Shown here in pieces: positions 25,844-34,910 of a stretch of 64,000 nucleotides of DNA. The translations under genes and the position numbers were made by a program. How positions within the stretch are numbered: the stretch's first letter is position 1; every line of letters starts with the position of its first letter. The stretch lies in contig CAJTWM010000002.1 in NCBI GenBank assembly GCA_910579805.1, forward strand, positions 186,001 to 250,000, given 5' to 3'. This stretch comes from an uncultured Lachnospiraceae bacterium. GTDB taxonomy: Bacteria; Bacillota; Clostridia; Lachnospirales; Lachnospiraceae. The notes beneath the pieces are model-generated. The model was not told the DNA's origin. It did not search any database and saw only the letters and a program-made list of their open reading frames with translations.

Positions 25844-25851
25844 ATGTGTTT

Positions 25852-26454
25852 ATGAGCAGCAGAATTGAACAGTTGATCGATGAAATTGAAGAATTTATTG
25901 ATAATTGCAAGTATCAGCCTCTTTCAAATACGAAGATCATTGTGAATAAAGAAGAGATCGACGGACTTTTAAGAGAATTAAGGATGAAAACGCCAGATGA
26001 GATCAAACGTTATCAAAAGATCATCAGTAATAAAGAGGCTATTTTGAACGACGCCCGTACCAAGGCGGAGGCTCTTATCAACGAAGCGACGATCCATACC
26101 AATGAGCTCATTAACGAGCATGAGATCATGCAGCAGGCATATGCGCAGGCGAATGAAGTCGTGAGCATGGCGACCAGACAGGCGCAGGAAATATTGGACA
26201 ATGCAACGATTGAAGCCAATAATGTGCGTCAGGCGGCAATGCAGTATACGGACGATATTCTTGCAAATCTGGAAAATATTATCGGACACAGCATTGCAAC
26301 CGCAGCCGGACATTATGAGGCGATGCTTCAATCATTAAATGGCTGCAATGATATTGTGAGGGCAAACCGGGCCGAATTGAATCCGGTAGAAGATCTTGAG
26401 GAGATCGACCTGAACGACGACCAGAAATCCAATGCGAATTTAGACATATTGTAA
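25852..26454 (+). CDS. Coiled-coil protein of the ATPase/V-type subunit-like kind
   Basis: A 200-residue, highly helical cytosolic protein with long heptad-like stretches (EILNDARTKAEALINEA, residues about 63-80; ATRQAQEILDNATIEANN). It is often annotated only as an ATPase-like or DivIVA-like protein in clostridia. No nucleotide-binding motif is visible. An acidic C-terminus follows. I chose ATG 25852 with GTAGGAGA upstream rather than the in-frame GTG at 25846. The function is unknown; cell division or envelope scaffolding is only a guess. It is linked to rsmD-coaD and followed by a terminator. Confidence 0.8.
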   Translation: MSSRIEQLIDEIEEFIDNCKYQPLSNTKIIVNKEEIDGLLRELRMKTPDEIKRYQKIISNKEAILNDARTKAEALINEATIHTNELINEHEIMQQAYAQANEVVSMATRQAQEILDNATIEANNVRQAAMQYTDDILANLENIIGHSIATAAGHYEAMLQSLNGCNDIVRANRAELNPVEDLEEIDLNDDQKSNANLDIL

Positions 26455-26481
26455 CCTATACCGTTTTTATACATAAATATG

Positions 26482-26516
26482 CAGCCGGTTTCGAAAACGA
26501 GACTGGCTGTTTATTT
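26482..26516 (+). terminator. Rho-independent terminator
   Basis: CAGCCGGTTTCG (26482-26493) and CGAGACTGGCTG (26498-26509) form a 12-bp stem with two G-T pairs and an AAAA loop, then TTTATTT. Confidence 0.75.
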
Positions 26517-26529
26517 GAATGGACGCTTT

Positions 26530-26694
26530 GTATGCCCGCTAAAGCGGGCAGATGGGAGCTAGCGTGAAATTGGAAATTTCACGATCCTGATTTGTATGCC
26601 TGCTGAAGCGGGCAGATGGGAGTTAGCGTGAAATTGGAAATTTTACGATCCTGATTTGTATGCCTGCTGAAGCAGGCAGATGGGAGTTAATGTG
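26530..26694 (+). repeat. Tandem 64-bp element carrying hairpins, Shine-Dalgarno and GTG
   Basis: Copies begin at 26530, 26594 and 26658 (partial). Each has a hairpin of the GCCCGC-TAAA-GCGGGC type, then AGATGGGAG, a GTG, and in the complete copies a second hairpin GTGAAATT/AATTTCAC. The GTG codons at 26564, 26628 and 26692 are exactly 64 bp apart. The first two open 8-codon minicistrons (VKLEISRS and VKLEILRS, each then TGA); the third is the start of the amidase gene. A related copy lies at 40077-40147. Confidence 0.8.
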
Positions 26695-27990
26695 AAAGAA
26701 AAAATACGGAGTTTTGCGGGAGCCGTTTTTCTGGCTGCAGCGGCGGTTCTTTTTGCACCTTCCGTATGCAGCTATGCTGAGGAACCTGTCGTTGTTGTAA
26801 TAGATCCGGGACATGGGGGAGAAAATCTTGGCGCAGAATACGGAGAATATACGGAAAAAGAGATCACGATGATCGTTGCCAATGCTATGTACGAGGAACT
26901 TTCCCGATATGACGGCGTGGAAGTTTATATGACCAGAACGGACGACGTTACGTTAAGCCTTGCAGACAGGGCAGAATATGCGGCGGGCGTAAATGCGGAT
27001 ATATTGATCGCCCTCCATTTTAATATGTCGGAAAATCATGATTTATTCGGTTCGGAGGTATGGATATCTGCATTTGGAGAAAAATATCAGGAGGGCTATG
27101 CCATCGGAGAGGCGTTTTTAAGGCAGTTTGACGAGCTGGGACTCTATAGGAGAGGAATCAAAACGAGACTGGGAGACGACGGAGACGATTACTATGGCAT
27201 CATAAGGGAAGCAAGGGCAAGGGATGTTACGGGGATCATCGTGGAGCATTGCCATTTAGATCAGGAGAACGATCAGGGGTTTTATAATTCCACGGAAAAA
27301 CTGAAAAATTTCGGGAAAATGGACGCCGAAGCAACCGCCCGTTATTTCGGCTTATCTTCCGAAGAAATGGGAGTTGATTACAGCGGCTACGAAAACGTAA
27401 CGGTGGATCTGCCGGTATCGGCAGTCGAACCGGATCTTACGCCGCCGGACATCTGCTATATCGAATTTGTGGAAGCGGATAAGGAAGAGCGGACCGTGAA
27501 GATACGTTTGAGCGCAGTGGATTATGACAGCCATATGTTATATTACTCCTACAGTACGGACGGAGGAGAAACCTTTTCTAACTTAAGGGAATGGCCGGAT
27601 GCGGATACATTTTCTTTTACCGTTTCGATACCGAACGGCAGGGCGCCCCATATCGTAGTAAACGGTTATAATGCATATGACCGCATCACTACGAGCAATG
27701 CGCTTGTGGTGGAAGGGTTTCCGCTGGTATCATGGGTAGAAGAGAGCAGCGGGGAAACGCAGACGGAAGAAGAAACGGAAACGATAACGGATATTGTGCC
27801 GGAATCCGTACAAGAAGCATGGAGTGATAAAAATACGAAGCAAAAAAAAGAGAACGAAAAAGGGACTGACCGTTCTTTTTCCGCATTTCTCAAGATTTGC
27901 GGCATCTGTATGGGAATCTTATTTTTACTGCTTATCATAGGTTATAGTTATCTTGGAAGTAAAAAACGAAAAAGACGAAGAAGATTTTAG
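26692..27990 (+). CDS. N-acetylmuramoyl-L-alanine amidase (Amidase_3) with C-terminal membrane anchor
   Basis: A 432-residue cell-wall hydrolase. Signal peptide (AVFLAAAAVLFAPSVCSYA), then the Amidase_3 zinc domain (residues about 32-215): DPGHGGEN with the first His, EYTEKEIT with the Glu, ALHFN with the second His, and IIVEHCHLDQEND with the catalytic Glu. A beta-rich middle (240-345), a Thr/Glu-rich linker and a C-terminal transmembrane helix (about 398-420) with a very basic cytosolic end (KKRKRRRRF) follow. It probably acts tethered to the membrane. The start is GTG 26692, five bases after GGGAG, and lies inside a repeat; an in-frame ATG at 26680 overlaps the binding site. Confidence 0.88.
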   Translation: MKEKIRSFAGAVFLAAAAVLFAPSVCSYAEEPVVVVIDPGHGGENLGAEYGEYTEKEITMIVANAMYEELSRYDGVEVYMTRTDDVTLSLADRAEYAAGVNADILIALHFNMSENHDLFGSEVWISAFGEKYQEGYAIGEAFLRQFDELGLYRRGIKTRLGDDGDDYYGIIREARARDVTGIIVEHCHLDQENDQGFYNSTEKLKNFGKMDAEATARYFGLSSEEMGVDYSGYENVTVDLPVSAVEPDLTPPDICYIEFVEADKEERTVKIRLSAVDYDSHMLYYSYSTDGGETFSNLREWPDADTFSFTVSIPNGRAPHIVVNGYNAYDRITTSNALVVEGFPLVSWVEESSGETQTEEETETITDIVPESVQEAWSDKNTKQKKENEKGTDRSFSAFLKICGICMGILFLLLIIGYSYLGSKKRKRRRRF

Positions 27991-28005
27991 GAAAGGATGA
28001 AATCG

Positions 28006-28971
28006 ATGATCAATTATTTTACGGGACATTTAGAAGGATTTGTGGCATTTATCGGAATCATGTCGGCATTTGTACTGACCTGCTTTGCCGTTTCAAAATT
28101 TGCCGTTTATCTTCCTAAAGACATGGGAAGGGACTTTGCGTTTGACGGGAAAAAGTCCGCGGGAAAGCCTAGAGGCGCGGGGATCATTTTTGTATTTGTT
28201 TTTTGTATCGCGGCCCTTTTATTCGGAGAAATCGACGTAGAGAACGGTCTCTATCTTTTATTGGTCGTCGCTGCGATGCTGACAGGTTTTTTTGACGATG
28301 CGTCAAAAGCTCCTTGGGGAGAATATAAAAAAGGAATCTTTGATTTGGTGATCGCCATTGGTATTGCGGATATTTTCATGTACTTTAATTCCAGTACAGT
28401 CACCTTTGCTTTTCTTGACATCCATGTTACGCTGCCGCCTATTGTGTTTGGCATACTTACGGTCGTCCTCGTATGGGTATCCATTAATGTGACAAACTGT
28501 TCCGACGGTGTGGACGGGCTTTCCGGAACGCTTACGATCATTACGCTGGCTACTTTTTACATCATAGATATGGTGAGGGAGCGTCCGAATAATATTGATT
28601 ATTTTATCTTGCTCTTTATTGTGTGCATATTAGGTTATCTGTGGTTTAATGCGACGCCGAGCAAGCTCTTAATGGGGGATGCGGGTTCCAGAGCCATGGG
28701 GCTGTTTATTGCCGTTACGGCGTTAAAGACAGGCTCGCCTTTCCTTTATATCCCGGTAGCTTTCGTGCTGCTCATGGACGGGGGACTGGGACTTGTGAAA
28801 GTATTTTTACTTCGTTTTCTTAAGATCCGTATTTTAAAAAACGTAAGGACGCCGCTCCACGATCAGGCAAGGAAAGTTTCCGGCTGGTCCAATACCCAGA
28901 CGGTATTCCGGTTTGCCATTATTCAGCTTGTGATCGGTATGGCTGTCATTTATATGGTAATGCCGAAATAG
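28006..28971 (+). CDS. MraY/WecA-family glycosyl-1-phosphate transferase
   Basis: A 321-residue polytopic membrane enzyme of the polyprenyl-phosphate sugar-phosphate transferase family. It has the conserved GKPRGAGIIF, GFFDDASK (Asp pair), NCSDGVDGLSG and GDAGSRAMG, and RTPLHDQARK at the histidine-motif position. About nine membrane helices. It resembles MraY more than WecA but is not in a dcw cluster, so it may be an alternative MraY or act in another glycan pathway. Start 28006 has GAAAGG nine bases upstream; ATG 27997 is closer than usual. It follows the amidase by 15 bases, suggesting joint wall synthesis. Confidence 0.85.
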   Translation: MINYFTGHLEGFVAFIGIMSAFVLTCFAVSKFAVYLPKDMGRDFAFDGKKSAGKPRGAGIIFVFVFCIAALLFGEIDVENGLYLLLVVAAMLTGFFDDASKAPWGEYKKGIFDLVIAIGIADIFMYFNSSTVTFAFLDIHVTLPPIVFGILTVVLVWVSINVTNCSDGVDGLSGTLTIITLATFYIIDMVRERPNNIDYFILLFIVCILGYLWFNATPSKLLMGDAGSRAMGLFIAVTALKTGSPFLYIPVAFVLLMDGGLGLVKVFLLRFLKIRILKNVRTPLHDQARKVSGWSNTQTVFRFAIIQLVIGMAVIYMVMPK

Positions 28972-28982
28972 TCTGACCGCAT

Positions 28983-29999
28983 TTAAATAATTTGCAGCCG
29001 GAACAGCAGCAGATAATAAATACCGCTTAAAAATAAGAAAAACAATTTATTCAGCCCGTATCGGGCAACGGAAAGCGGCGTATCTTTTATAAGGGAATAT
29101 GTCTGCGCCATACAGCAGATTCCACCGAAGGAAAGCATGGAGAGCGTTAGGAGGGGTTCTTTATTTCCAACCAGATTCACGCCGTTTGATATCTCAAAAA
29201 AGCAGGAAAAGAAATAAGTGAGGCGGACCCTTCCGATATAAGAAAAACGGGAAAAAAATCCTTTCTGCATTAAAATCCTCGGCAGCATATTAAAGAGATT
29301 GAAAAAGATCATATAGCCGCCAAGTTTCACGATATTTTCGATTCCCGACAGAATGGAAAGATCCAGTGCATCCATAAACTTTGCGCTTTCCGTTTTTTCG
29401 GGTAAAGAAGCGGTCCGGATGGAGGGACGGCTTTTCCGTTTTTTTAAAACAGGTTTTTCCCATCCCGCATATCGGAACCGCCGCCGTTTCCCTATCCGGC
29501 ATCTTATGATTCCGTACAGCAGCGGCAGCCCGTACATACCGAAAAGAAAGGGCAGTTTATTTTCGACGTGCAGAGTGACAAGGACATAGCCGCAAAAATA
29601 GATCGGTCCGATATTATTGCAGAAGGATAAAAGGTATTCCGCTTCCTGAAAAGATAATTCGTTTCGTTTATAAAGATCGGAAATGACTTTTGCTCCCATT
29701 GGAAAACCGCATAAAAATCCGATGATAATGCAAAAGACCCCGCTTTCTTCCACCCCGAACAGGAAACGGGCCGCAGGACGAAGCGGCGCGCAAAGAGGCC
29801 GTACCAGATTCATACGGATCAGAATGCCGCTTAGTACCATAAACGGAAATAAGGTGGGGATCATTTTGGTAAACCATAGATTTAATGCGGACAGTGCGAA
29901 ACTTACGCTTAGTTTGGGAAAGAGTAACATTCCAAAAAGCAATAACAGCGCGAAGCACAAAATTCCAATATTTTTAATAAACTTTTTATTTAAAAACAT
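28983..29999 (-). CDS. YlbJ-like / nucleoside-recognition (Gate) domain membrane protein
   Basis: A 338-residue polytopic membrane protein with two Gate-type regions. GFLCGFPMGAKVISDLY (residues about 95-111) and LSFCNNIGPIYF match the conserved signature of sporulation integral membrane protein YlbJ, and the C-terminal half repeats the topology. In Bacillus, YlbJ is needed for spore formation; whether this host sporulates cannot be told here. A basic loop (GKRRRFRYAGWEKPVLKKRK) separates the halves. The ATG at 29999 has AAAGG seven bases upstream; a TTG two codons earlier is less likely. It is convergent with the MraY-like gene and divergent from the pseudouridine synthase. Confidence 0.78.
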   Translation of the reverse strand: MFLNKKFIKNIGILCFALLLLFGMLLFPKLSVSFALSALNLWFTKMIPTLFPFMVLSGILIRMNLVRPLCAPLRPAARFLFGVEESGVFCIIIGFLCGFPMGAKVISDLYKRNELSFQEAEYLLSFCNNIGPIYFCGYVLVTLHVENKLPFLFGMYGLPLLYGIIRCRIGKRRRFRYAGWEKPVLKKRKSRPSIRTASLPEKTESAKFMDALDLSILSGIENIVKLGGYMIFFNLFNMLPRILMQKGFFSRFSYIGRVRLTYFFSCFFEISNGVNLVGNKEPLLTLSMLSFGGICCMAQTYSLIKDTPLSVARYGLNKLFFLFLSGIYYLLLFRLQII

Positions 30000-30077
30000 C
30001 CTCAAACCTTTAAAAGTGTTGTATACTACAAGAGTATGTTTTTATTTTTATTTCATGACTTGAAAAGTAGGGAAACC

Positions 30078-30773
30078 ATGCGATTAGATAAATTTTTATG
30101 CGACTGCGGATACGGAACGAGAAGTCAGGTAAAACAGCTTGTTAAAAAAGGAAGGGTGACCGTAAACGGCGCGCCCTGCAGGCAGGCCGATCTGAAAATA
30201 GATGAAAAAAATGACAGAATATCGGTAGACGGGAACGAATGCGGTTATTCCCAATTTGTATATTACATGTTTCATAAACCTGCAGGATGCGTATGCGCCG
30301 TAAAGGACAATGTAAGCAGGACGGTTATGGAGTATTTAGAGAAGGAAGATGTAAAGAAAGATCTGTTTCCGGTGGGAAGACTGGATAAAGATACGGAAGG
30401 ATTGCTGCTCCTGACCAATGACGGAGCCCTTTCCCACAAACTTTTATCGCCTAAAAAACATGTGCCGAAAACTTATTATGTAAAAAGCAAAAAGGCGCTT
30501 TCAAAAGAGGATGTGAAACAGCTGGAAACGGGCGTGGATATCGGCGACGAGAAGAAGACCCTTCCCGCGTCGGTAGAAGTGTTGGGACAAAGAGAGATCT
30601 TTCTGACCATTTCGGAGGGAAGATTTCATCAGATCAAAAGAATGCTATTTTCGGTGGGCAATGAAGTCGTCTACTTAAAGCGCGTTTCAATGGGCGGCCT
30701 TCATTTGGATGAAAATTTAAAACCGGGAGAATACCGGCTACTAACCGGAGAGGAAATGGAACGTTTATGCTGA
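30078..30773 (+). CDS. Pseudouridine synthase, RsuA/RluB/E/F family
   Basis: A 231-residue enzyme with an N-terminal S4 RNA-binding domain (RLDKFLCDCGYGTRSQVKQL) and the catalytic domain with GRLDKDTEGLLLLTNDG, where the Asp of RLDKDT is the nucleophile, plus GRFHQIKRM. It isomerises a uridine in 16S or 23S rRNA; the exact target is not readable. It overlaps the downstream HAD-YgiQ gene by 7 bases. I use ATG 30078 at the S4 start; only a weak GGGA precedes it. Confidence 0.9.
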   Translation: MRLDKFLCDCGYGTRSQVKQLVKKGRVTVNGAPCRQADLKIDEKNDRISVDGNECGYSQFVYYMFHKPAGCVCAVKDNVSRTVMEYLEKEDVKKDLFPVGRLDKDTEGLLLLTNDGALSHKLLSPKKHVPKTYYVKSKKALSKEDVKQLETGVDIGDEKKTLPASVEVLGQREIFLTISEGRFHQIKRMLFSVGNEVVYLKRVSMGGLHLDENLKPGEYRLLTGEEMERLC

Positions 30774-33451
30774 AAGATATTAAGGCGGTTATTTTTGACT
30801 TAGACGGAACCCTTGTGGATTCCATGTGGATGTGGAAAAAAATCGATATTGAATATTTAGGCGGTTTCGGGCTGCAGGTTCCGGACGGGCTGCAGAAGGA
30901 AATCGAGGGATTTAGTTTTTCGGAAACGGCGGCTTATTTTAAGGAGAGGTTTCAGATACCGGATTCCCTTGATCAGATTAAAGCACAGTGGAATCTGATG
31001 GCAAAGAAGAAATACGAGACGGAAGTGTCGTTAAAACCCGGCGTAAAGGCTTTTTTAGAATTTTGTAAGAGGCAGGGCATCAAATTAGGGATCGCAACGA
31101 GTAATTCCAAAGAACTGGTAGGAGCGGCAGTAAAAGCGTTGGGAGTGGAGGAATACTTTTCCTGTATCATGACGGCTTGCGAAGTCAATAAAGGAAAACC
31201 GGCGCCGGATATTTACCTTGCCGTTGCGGACAGGCTTTCCACCGCGCCGGAAAACTGCCTTGTCTTTGAGGACATCGTACCCGGCATTCTTTCCGGAAAA
31301 AACGCGGGCATGCGCGTGTGCGCCGTGGAAGACGTTTATTCCGCGCACCAAAGGGAAGAAAAGAAGAAAACGGCGGATTATTATATTGAAGATTACATAA
31401 CAATTGTAAAAGAATGGGAAAAGGGGCAGAATAAGGGATTTCTGCCGGTCTCAAAAGAAGAGATGGAGCAGCGGGGGATAGAGCAGTTGGATTTTGTTTA
31501 TGTATCCGGCGACGCTTATGTGGATCATCCTTCTTTCGGACATGCCATCATTACCCGCATTTTGGAAGCAAACGGTTATCGGGTTGGCATCATTGCGCAG
31601 CCGGATTGGAAAGAGGAGAAGAGCATTACCGTTTTGGGCAGACCGAGACTTGGTTTTTTAGTTTCTTCGGGAAATATGGATTCCATGGTCAATCACTATT
31701 ATGTGTCTAAAAAGCACAGGCAGACCGACGCTTATACGCCGGGCGGAGAGCCTTATAAGCGTCCCGACCGGGCGGTCGTCGTATACGGCAATCTGATCCG
31801 CAGGGTTTATAAAGACGTTCCCATCATTATCGGCGGGATCGAGGCAAGCCTGCGCAGGATGGCCCATTATGACTACTGGTCGGATTCCTTTAAACGTTCC
31901 GTACTATTGGACAGTCAGGCCGACCTGATCTCTTACGGGATGGGCGAAAAGTCTATTGTAGAGATCGCCGACGCTTTAAACAGCGGAATCGCGGTAAAGG
32001 ACATCTGCTTTATTGCCGGAACCGTCTATAAAACAAAAGATATTTCGGGAATTTACGACGGCGTCTGCCTGCCTTCTTATGAGGAAATGAAGGCGGATCC
32101 TTCCCGATATGCGGACAGCTTTGCCATCCAATATCAAAACACGGATCCTTTTACGGGAAAGACTTTGATCGAGTCTTATCCGAACGGTCAGTTTGTGGTG
32201 CAGACTCCGCCTTCCCTACCCCTTACAACAGAGGAAATGGATGCGGTCTACGCTTTGCCTTTTATGAGGACGTATCATCCCTCTTACGAGGAAAAAGGCG
32301 GCGTGCCGGCGATCAATGAGATCAGATTTTCGCTGATCAGCAATAGAGGGTGCTTTGGCGGCTGTAGTTTCTGCGCCCTTACTTTTCATCAGGGACGCAC
32401 CGTTCAGGTCAGAAGCCATGAATCTATTATCGAAGAAGCAAAACGCATCATACAGGATAAGGATTTTAAAGGATATATCCATGACGTGGGCGGGCCTACC
32501 GCCAACTTCCGGCATCCGTCCTGCGAAAAGCAGCTGACCTGCGGCGTCTGCAAAAACAGACAGTGTCTTTTTCCCGAGCCTTGTAACAATTTAAAGGTAG
32601 ACCACAGTGATTATCTGGCGCTATTAAGAAAACTAAGGAACATTCCCGGCGTAAAGAAAGTATTTGTACGTTCCGGTATCCGTTTTGATTATTTACTTGC
32701 CGACCGGGACGATACTTTTTTTAAAGAACTGGTGGAACATCATGTCAGCGGACAGCTCAAGGTGGCTCCGGAACATATTTCTGACGCCGTTCTGTCAAAG
32801 ATGGGAAAACCTAAGAAAGCGGTATATGAAAGCTTTGTGAAAAAATACGGGCAGATCAATGAAAACCTGCATAAAAAACAATTTCTGGTACCTTATCTTA
32901 TGTCTTCGCATCCGGGCTCTACTTTAAAGGAGGCGGTGGAACTGGCGGAATATCTGCGTGATCTGGGCTATATGCCGGAGCAGGTACAGGATTTTTACCC
33001 TACGCCTTCTACCGTATCCACGGTCATGTACTATACCGGCATCGATCCGCGGAATAAGGCAAAAGTCTATGTCTGCAAAAACCCTCATGAAAAGGCAATG
33101 CAGCGGGCCTTGATCCAGTATAGGAATCCGAATAACTATGAACTGGTGGCAGAAGCTTTAAAGCTTGCGGGAAGAGAAGATTTAATCGGTTTTGATAAAA
33201 AATGCCTGATCAGACCGCGGAGAACGGACGGCGGACAGCTTTCCTATTACGCAGAAAAGAGGAAGGACAAAGGACAGGCTCCGCATTACGCAGAAAAGAG
33301 GAAGGACAAAGGACAGGCTCCGCATTACGCGGAAAAGAGGGCAGACAGAAGACAGGTTCCGCGTCATGCGGAGAAGAGGACGGAAGACGGTAAAAGAACT
33401 AACAGGAAAAAAACGATTAGAAATATCCATAAGAAAAAAAGCAGCGGTTAA
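30767..33451 (+). CDS. HAD hydrolase fused to YgiQ-family radical SAM protein
   Basis: An 894-residue single ORF. Residues 1-215 are a beta-phosphoglucomutase-type HAD hydrolase (IFDLDGTLVDSM, IATSNSKELV, GKPAPDIY, VFEDIVPGI). From about residue 224 it is a complete YgiQ-like protein (FLPVSKEEMEQRG, GDAYVDHPSFGH, the radical SAM cluster motif NRGCFGGCSFCAL with Cys529, Cys533, Cys536). A basic tail holds a 13-residue tandem repeat. At the junction (about 31419-31438) a Shine-Dalgarno-like AAAAGGGG survives, but no ATG, GTG or TTG lies at the YgiQ N-terminus, so a real fusion is favoured over two genes. The biochemical role of YgiQ is not established. Confidence 0.88.
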   Translation: MLKDIKAVIFDLDGTLVDSMWMWKKIDIEYLGGFGLQVPDGLQKEIEGFSFSETAAYFKERFQIPDSLDQIKAQWNLMAKKKYETEVSLKPGVKAFLEFCKRQGIKLGIATSNSKELVGAAVKALGVEEYFSCIMTACEVNKGKPAPDIYLAVADRLSTAPENCLVFEDIVPGILSGKNAGMRVCAVEDVYSAHQREEKKKTADYYIEDYITIVKEWEKGQNKGFLPVSKEEMEQRGIEQLDFVYVSGDAYVDHPSFGHAIITRILEANGYRVGIIAQPDWKEEKSITVLGRPRLGFLVSSGNMDSMVNHYYVSKKHRQTDAYTPGGEPYKRPDRAVVVYGNLIRRVYKDVPIIIGGIEASLRRMAHYDYWSDSFKRSVLLDSQADLISYGMGEKSIVEIADALNSGIAVKDICFIAGTVYKTKDISGIYDGVCLPSYEEMKADPSRYADSFAIQYQNTDPFTGKTLIESYPNGQFVVQTPPSLPLTTEEMDAVYALPFMRTYHPSYEEKGGVPAINEIRFSLISNRGCFGGCSFCALTFHQGRTVQVRSHESIIEEAKRIIQDKDFKGYIHDVGGPTANFRHPSCEKQLTCGVCKNRQCLFPEPCNNLKVDHSDYLALLRKLRNIPGVKKVFVRSGIRFDYLLADRDDTFFKELVEHHVSGQLKVAPEHISDAVLSKMGKPKKAVYESFVKKYGQINENLHKKQFLVPYLMSSHPGSTLKEAVELAEYLRDLGYMPEQVQDFYPTPSTVSTVMYYTGIDPRNKAKVYVCKNPHEKAMQRALIQYRNPNNYELVAEALKLAGREDLIGFDKKCLIRPRRTDGGQLSYYAEKRKDKGQAPHYAEKRKDKGQAPHYAEKRADRRQVPRHAEKRTEDGKRTNRKKTIRNIHKKKSSG
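33248..33400 (+). repeat. In-frame 39-bp minisatellite in the YgiQ tail
   Basis: Units start at 33248, 33287, 33326 and 33365. The first two are identical over 39 bp, the third and fourth diverged. Each encodes 13 residues of the form YAEKRKDKGQAPH. The array is strongly basic and lies after the conserved domain. Confidence 0.9.
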
Positions 33452-33519
33452 GGATTCAGGATAAAGAAGCGGAACACAAAAGCGGGACAATAAAAAATAA
33501 TAAAGGAGTTTATGCGCAT

Positions 33520-34287
33520 ATGGGAAAAAATATCGCGATCATTACAGGGGCTTCTTCCGGAATAGGGATGGAGTTTGCATTTCAGATAGACAGTCTTTAC
33601 ACGAAAATAGACGAAATATGGCTGATTGCCAGAAGAAAAGATAAACTGACGGATCTTGCAAAACTGCTGGAAACAAAGACAAAGGTCATTCCGACGGATC
33701 TTTCCAATCCGCTGGATCTTGAAGCGTTTTCTATCTTTTTACAGGAAAAAAAACCGAAGGTGAGAATGCTTATCAATGCCGCGGGACTTGGTTTTATGGG
33801 AAGTTTCCGCAATATTCCCTTGAAGGAACAGCTTAATATGATCGACGTAAATATTAAGGCGCTGACGCAGGTCACTTATCTTTGCCTGCCCTATATGTCT
33901 AAAAATGCAAGGATTATTCAGGTCGCTTCTTCGGCGGCGTTCCTTCCACAGAAAGATTTTGCAGTCTACGCGGCGACAAAATCCTATGTACTCAGTTTTT
34001 CAAGGGCTTTGAGCGAAGAATTAAGAAAGAGCAGAATCTATGTTACGGCAGTCTGTCCGGGGCCTGTGGACACTGCATTTTTCCCTCTCGCGGGAAAATA
34101 TGGCGATGCGCTCGCTGTAAAGGAACTGATCATGGTGTCCGCGCCCAAAGTAGTAAAACAGGCTCTTTATGATTCCCATAAAAAGAAGCAGATGTCTGTT
34201 TATTCCATACCGATCAGAGCTTTTGGGATCGCGGCAAAGCTTCTTCCGCACAGACTCATTTTTTGGATCATGCGGTTTTTAAAATGA
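33520..34287 (+). CDS. Short-chain dehydrogenase/reductase
   Basis: A 255-residue classical SDR with the NAD(P)-binding TGASSGIGMEFA (residues about 8-19), NAAGLG, the catalytic Ser in ASSAAF and YAATK (Tyr and Lys of the active site), and CPGPVDTAFF. A basic residue after the second strand (LIARRKDKL) suggests NADPH. A hydrophobic C-terminus (IPIRAFGIAAKLLPHRLIFW) resembles membrane-associated ketoreductases. Substrate unknown. ATG is preceded by AAAGGAG at a slightly long distance. Confidence 0.88.
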   Translation: MGKNIAIITGASSGIGMEFAFQIDSLYTKIDEIWLIARRKDKLTDLAKLLETKTKVIPTDLSNPLDLEAFSIFLQEKKPKVRMLINAAGLGFMGSFRNIPLKEQLNMIDVNIKALTQVTYLCLPYMSKNARIIQVASSAAFLPQKDFAVYAATKSYVLSFSRALSEELRKSRIYVTAVCPGPVDTAFFPLAGKYGDALAVKELIMVSAPKVVKQALYDSHKKKQMSVYSIPIRAFGIAAKLLPHRLIFWIMRFLK

Positions 34288-34320
34288 CGAAAACGCTTCA
34301 ATTAGGAAAGGTTCGGGCTG

Positions 34321-34890
34321 ATGATGAAGATACAGGTTCCCAAAGGCTGTTTTGGATATATTCAAAGAAAGCATATTTTGGAAGTCATAAAGACGATCAT
34401 CTATTTTTCTGTTTCGATCTCCCTTTATTTTGCGGGGATCGAAGCGACGGGAAACAATAGAAATCTATTGACGATCGTCGCCGTATTGGGCTGCCTTCCG
34501 GCCAGCAAGAGCATGGTAAGCATGATCATGTTCTTAAAGTATAAAGGATGTCCTGAAGAAGTATGGGAAAAATTAGGATCCGGCCATAAGAATCTATATA
34601 CCCTTTACGATATGGTATTTACTTCTTACGATAAGAATTTTGAGATCGACCATATGGCGATCAACGATAAAGTGATATGCGCGTACAGTGGAAAAGAAAA
34701 ACTGGACGAGAAGGCGTGTGAAAAACATTTATCGGATATGCTTTCCCAAAACGGTTATAAAAACATAACGGTAAAGATATTTAAAGATATTTCTAAATAT
34801 GAGAAACGTTTGGAACAGTTGGAAGAGCTGGATGAACGGGGGAAGGTCTCTGAAGGGGTCAGGACGCTGATGCTTGAGATTTCTTTATAA
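34321..34890 (+). CDS. Conserved hypothetical protein with two N-terminal membrane helices
   Basis: A 189-residue protein that I do not recognise functionally. Two hydrophobic segments (residues about 20-42 and 48-72) are followed by a soluble alpha/beta domain of about 110 residues (LYDMVFTSYDKNFEIDHMAI onward) ending in a charged helix. Likely a membrane-anchored cytosolic domain. Two adjacent ATGs are possible starts. It lies between an SDR and an RluA-type gene on the same strand and may share their transcript. Confidence 0.7.
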   Translation: MMKIQVPKGCFGYIQRKHILEVIKTIIYFSVSISLYFAGIEATGNNRNLLTIVAVLGCLPASKSMVSMIMFLKYKGCPEEVWEKLGSGHKNLYTLYDMVFTSYDKNFEIDHMAINDKVICAYSGKEKLDEKACEKHLSDMLSQNGYKNITVKIFKDISKYEKRLEQLEELDERGKVSEGVRTLMLEISL

Positions 34891-34910
34891 AAGAAAGAAG
34901 GTAGGGATGT

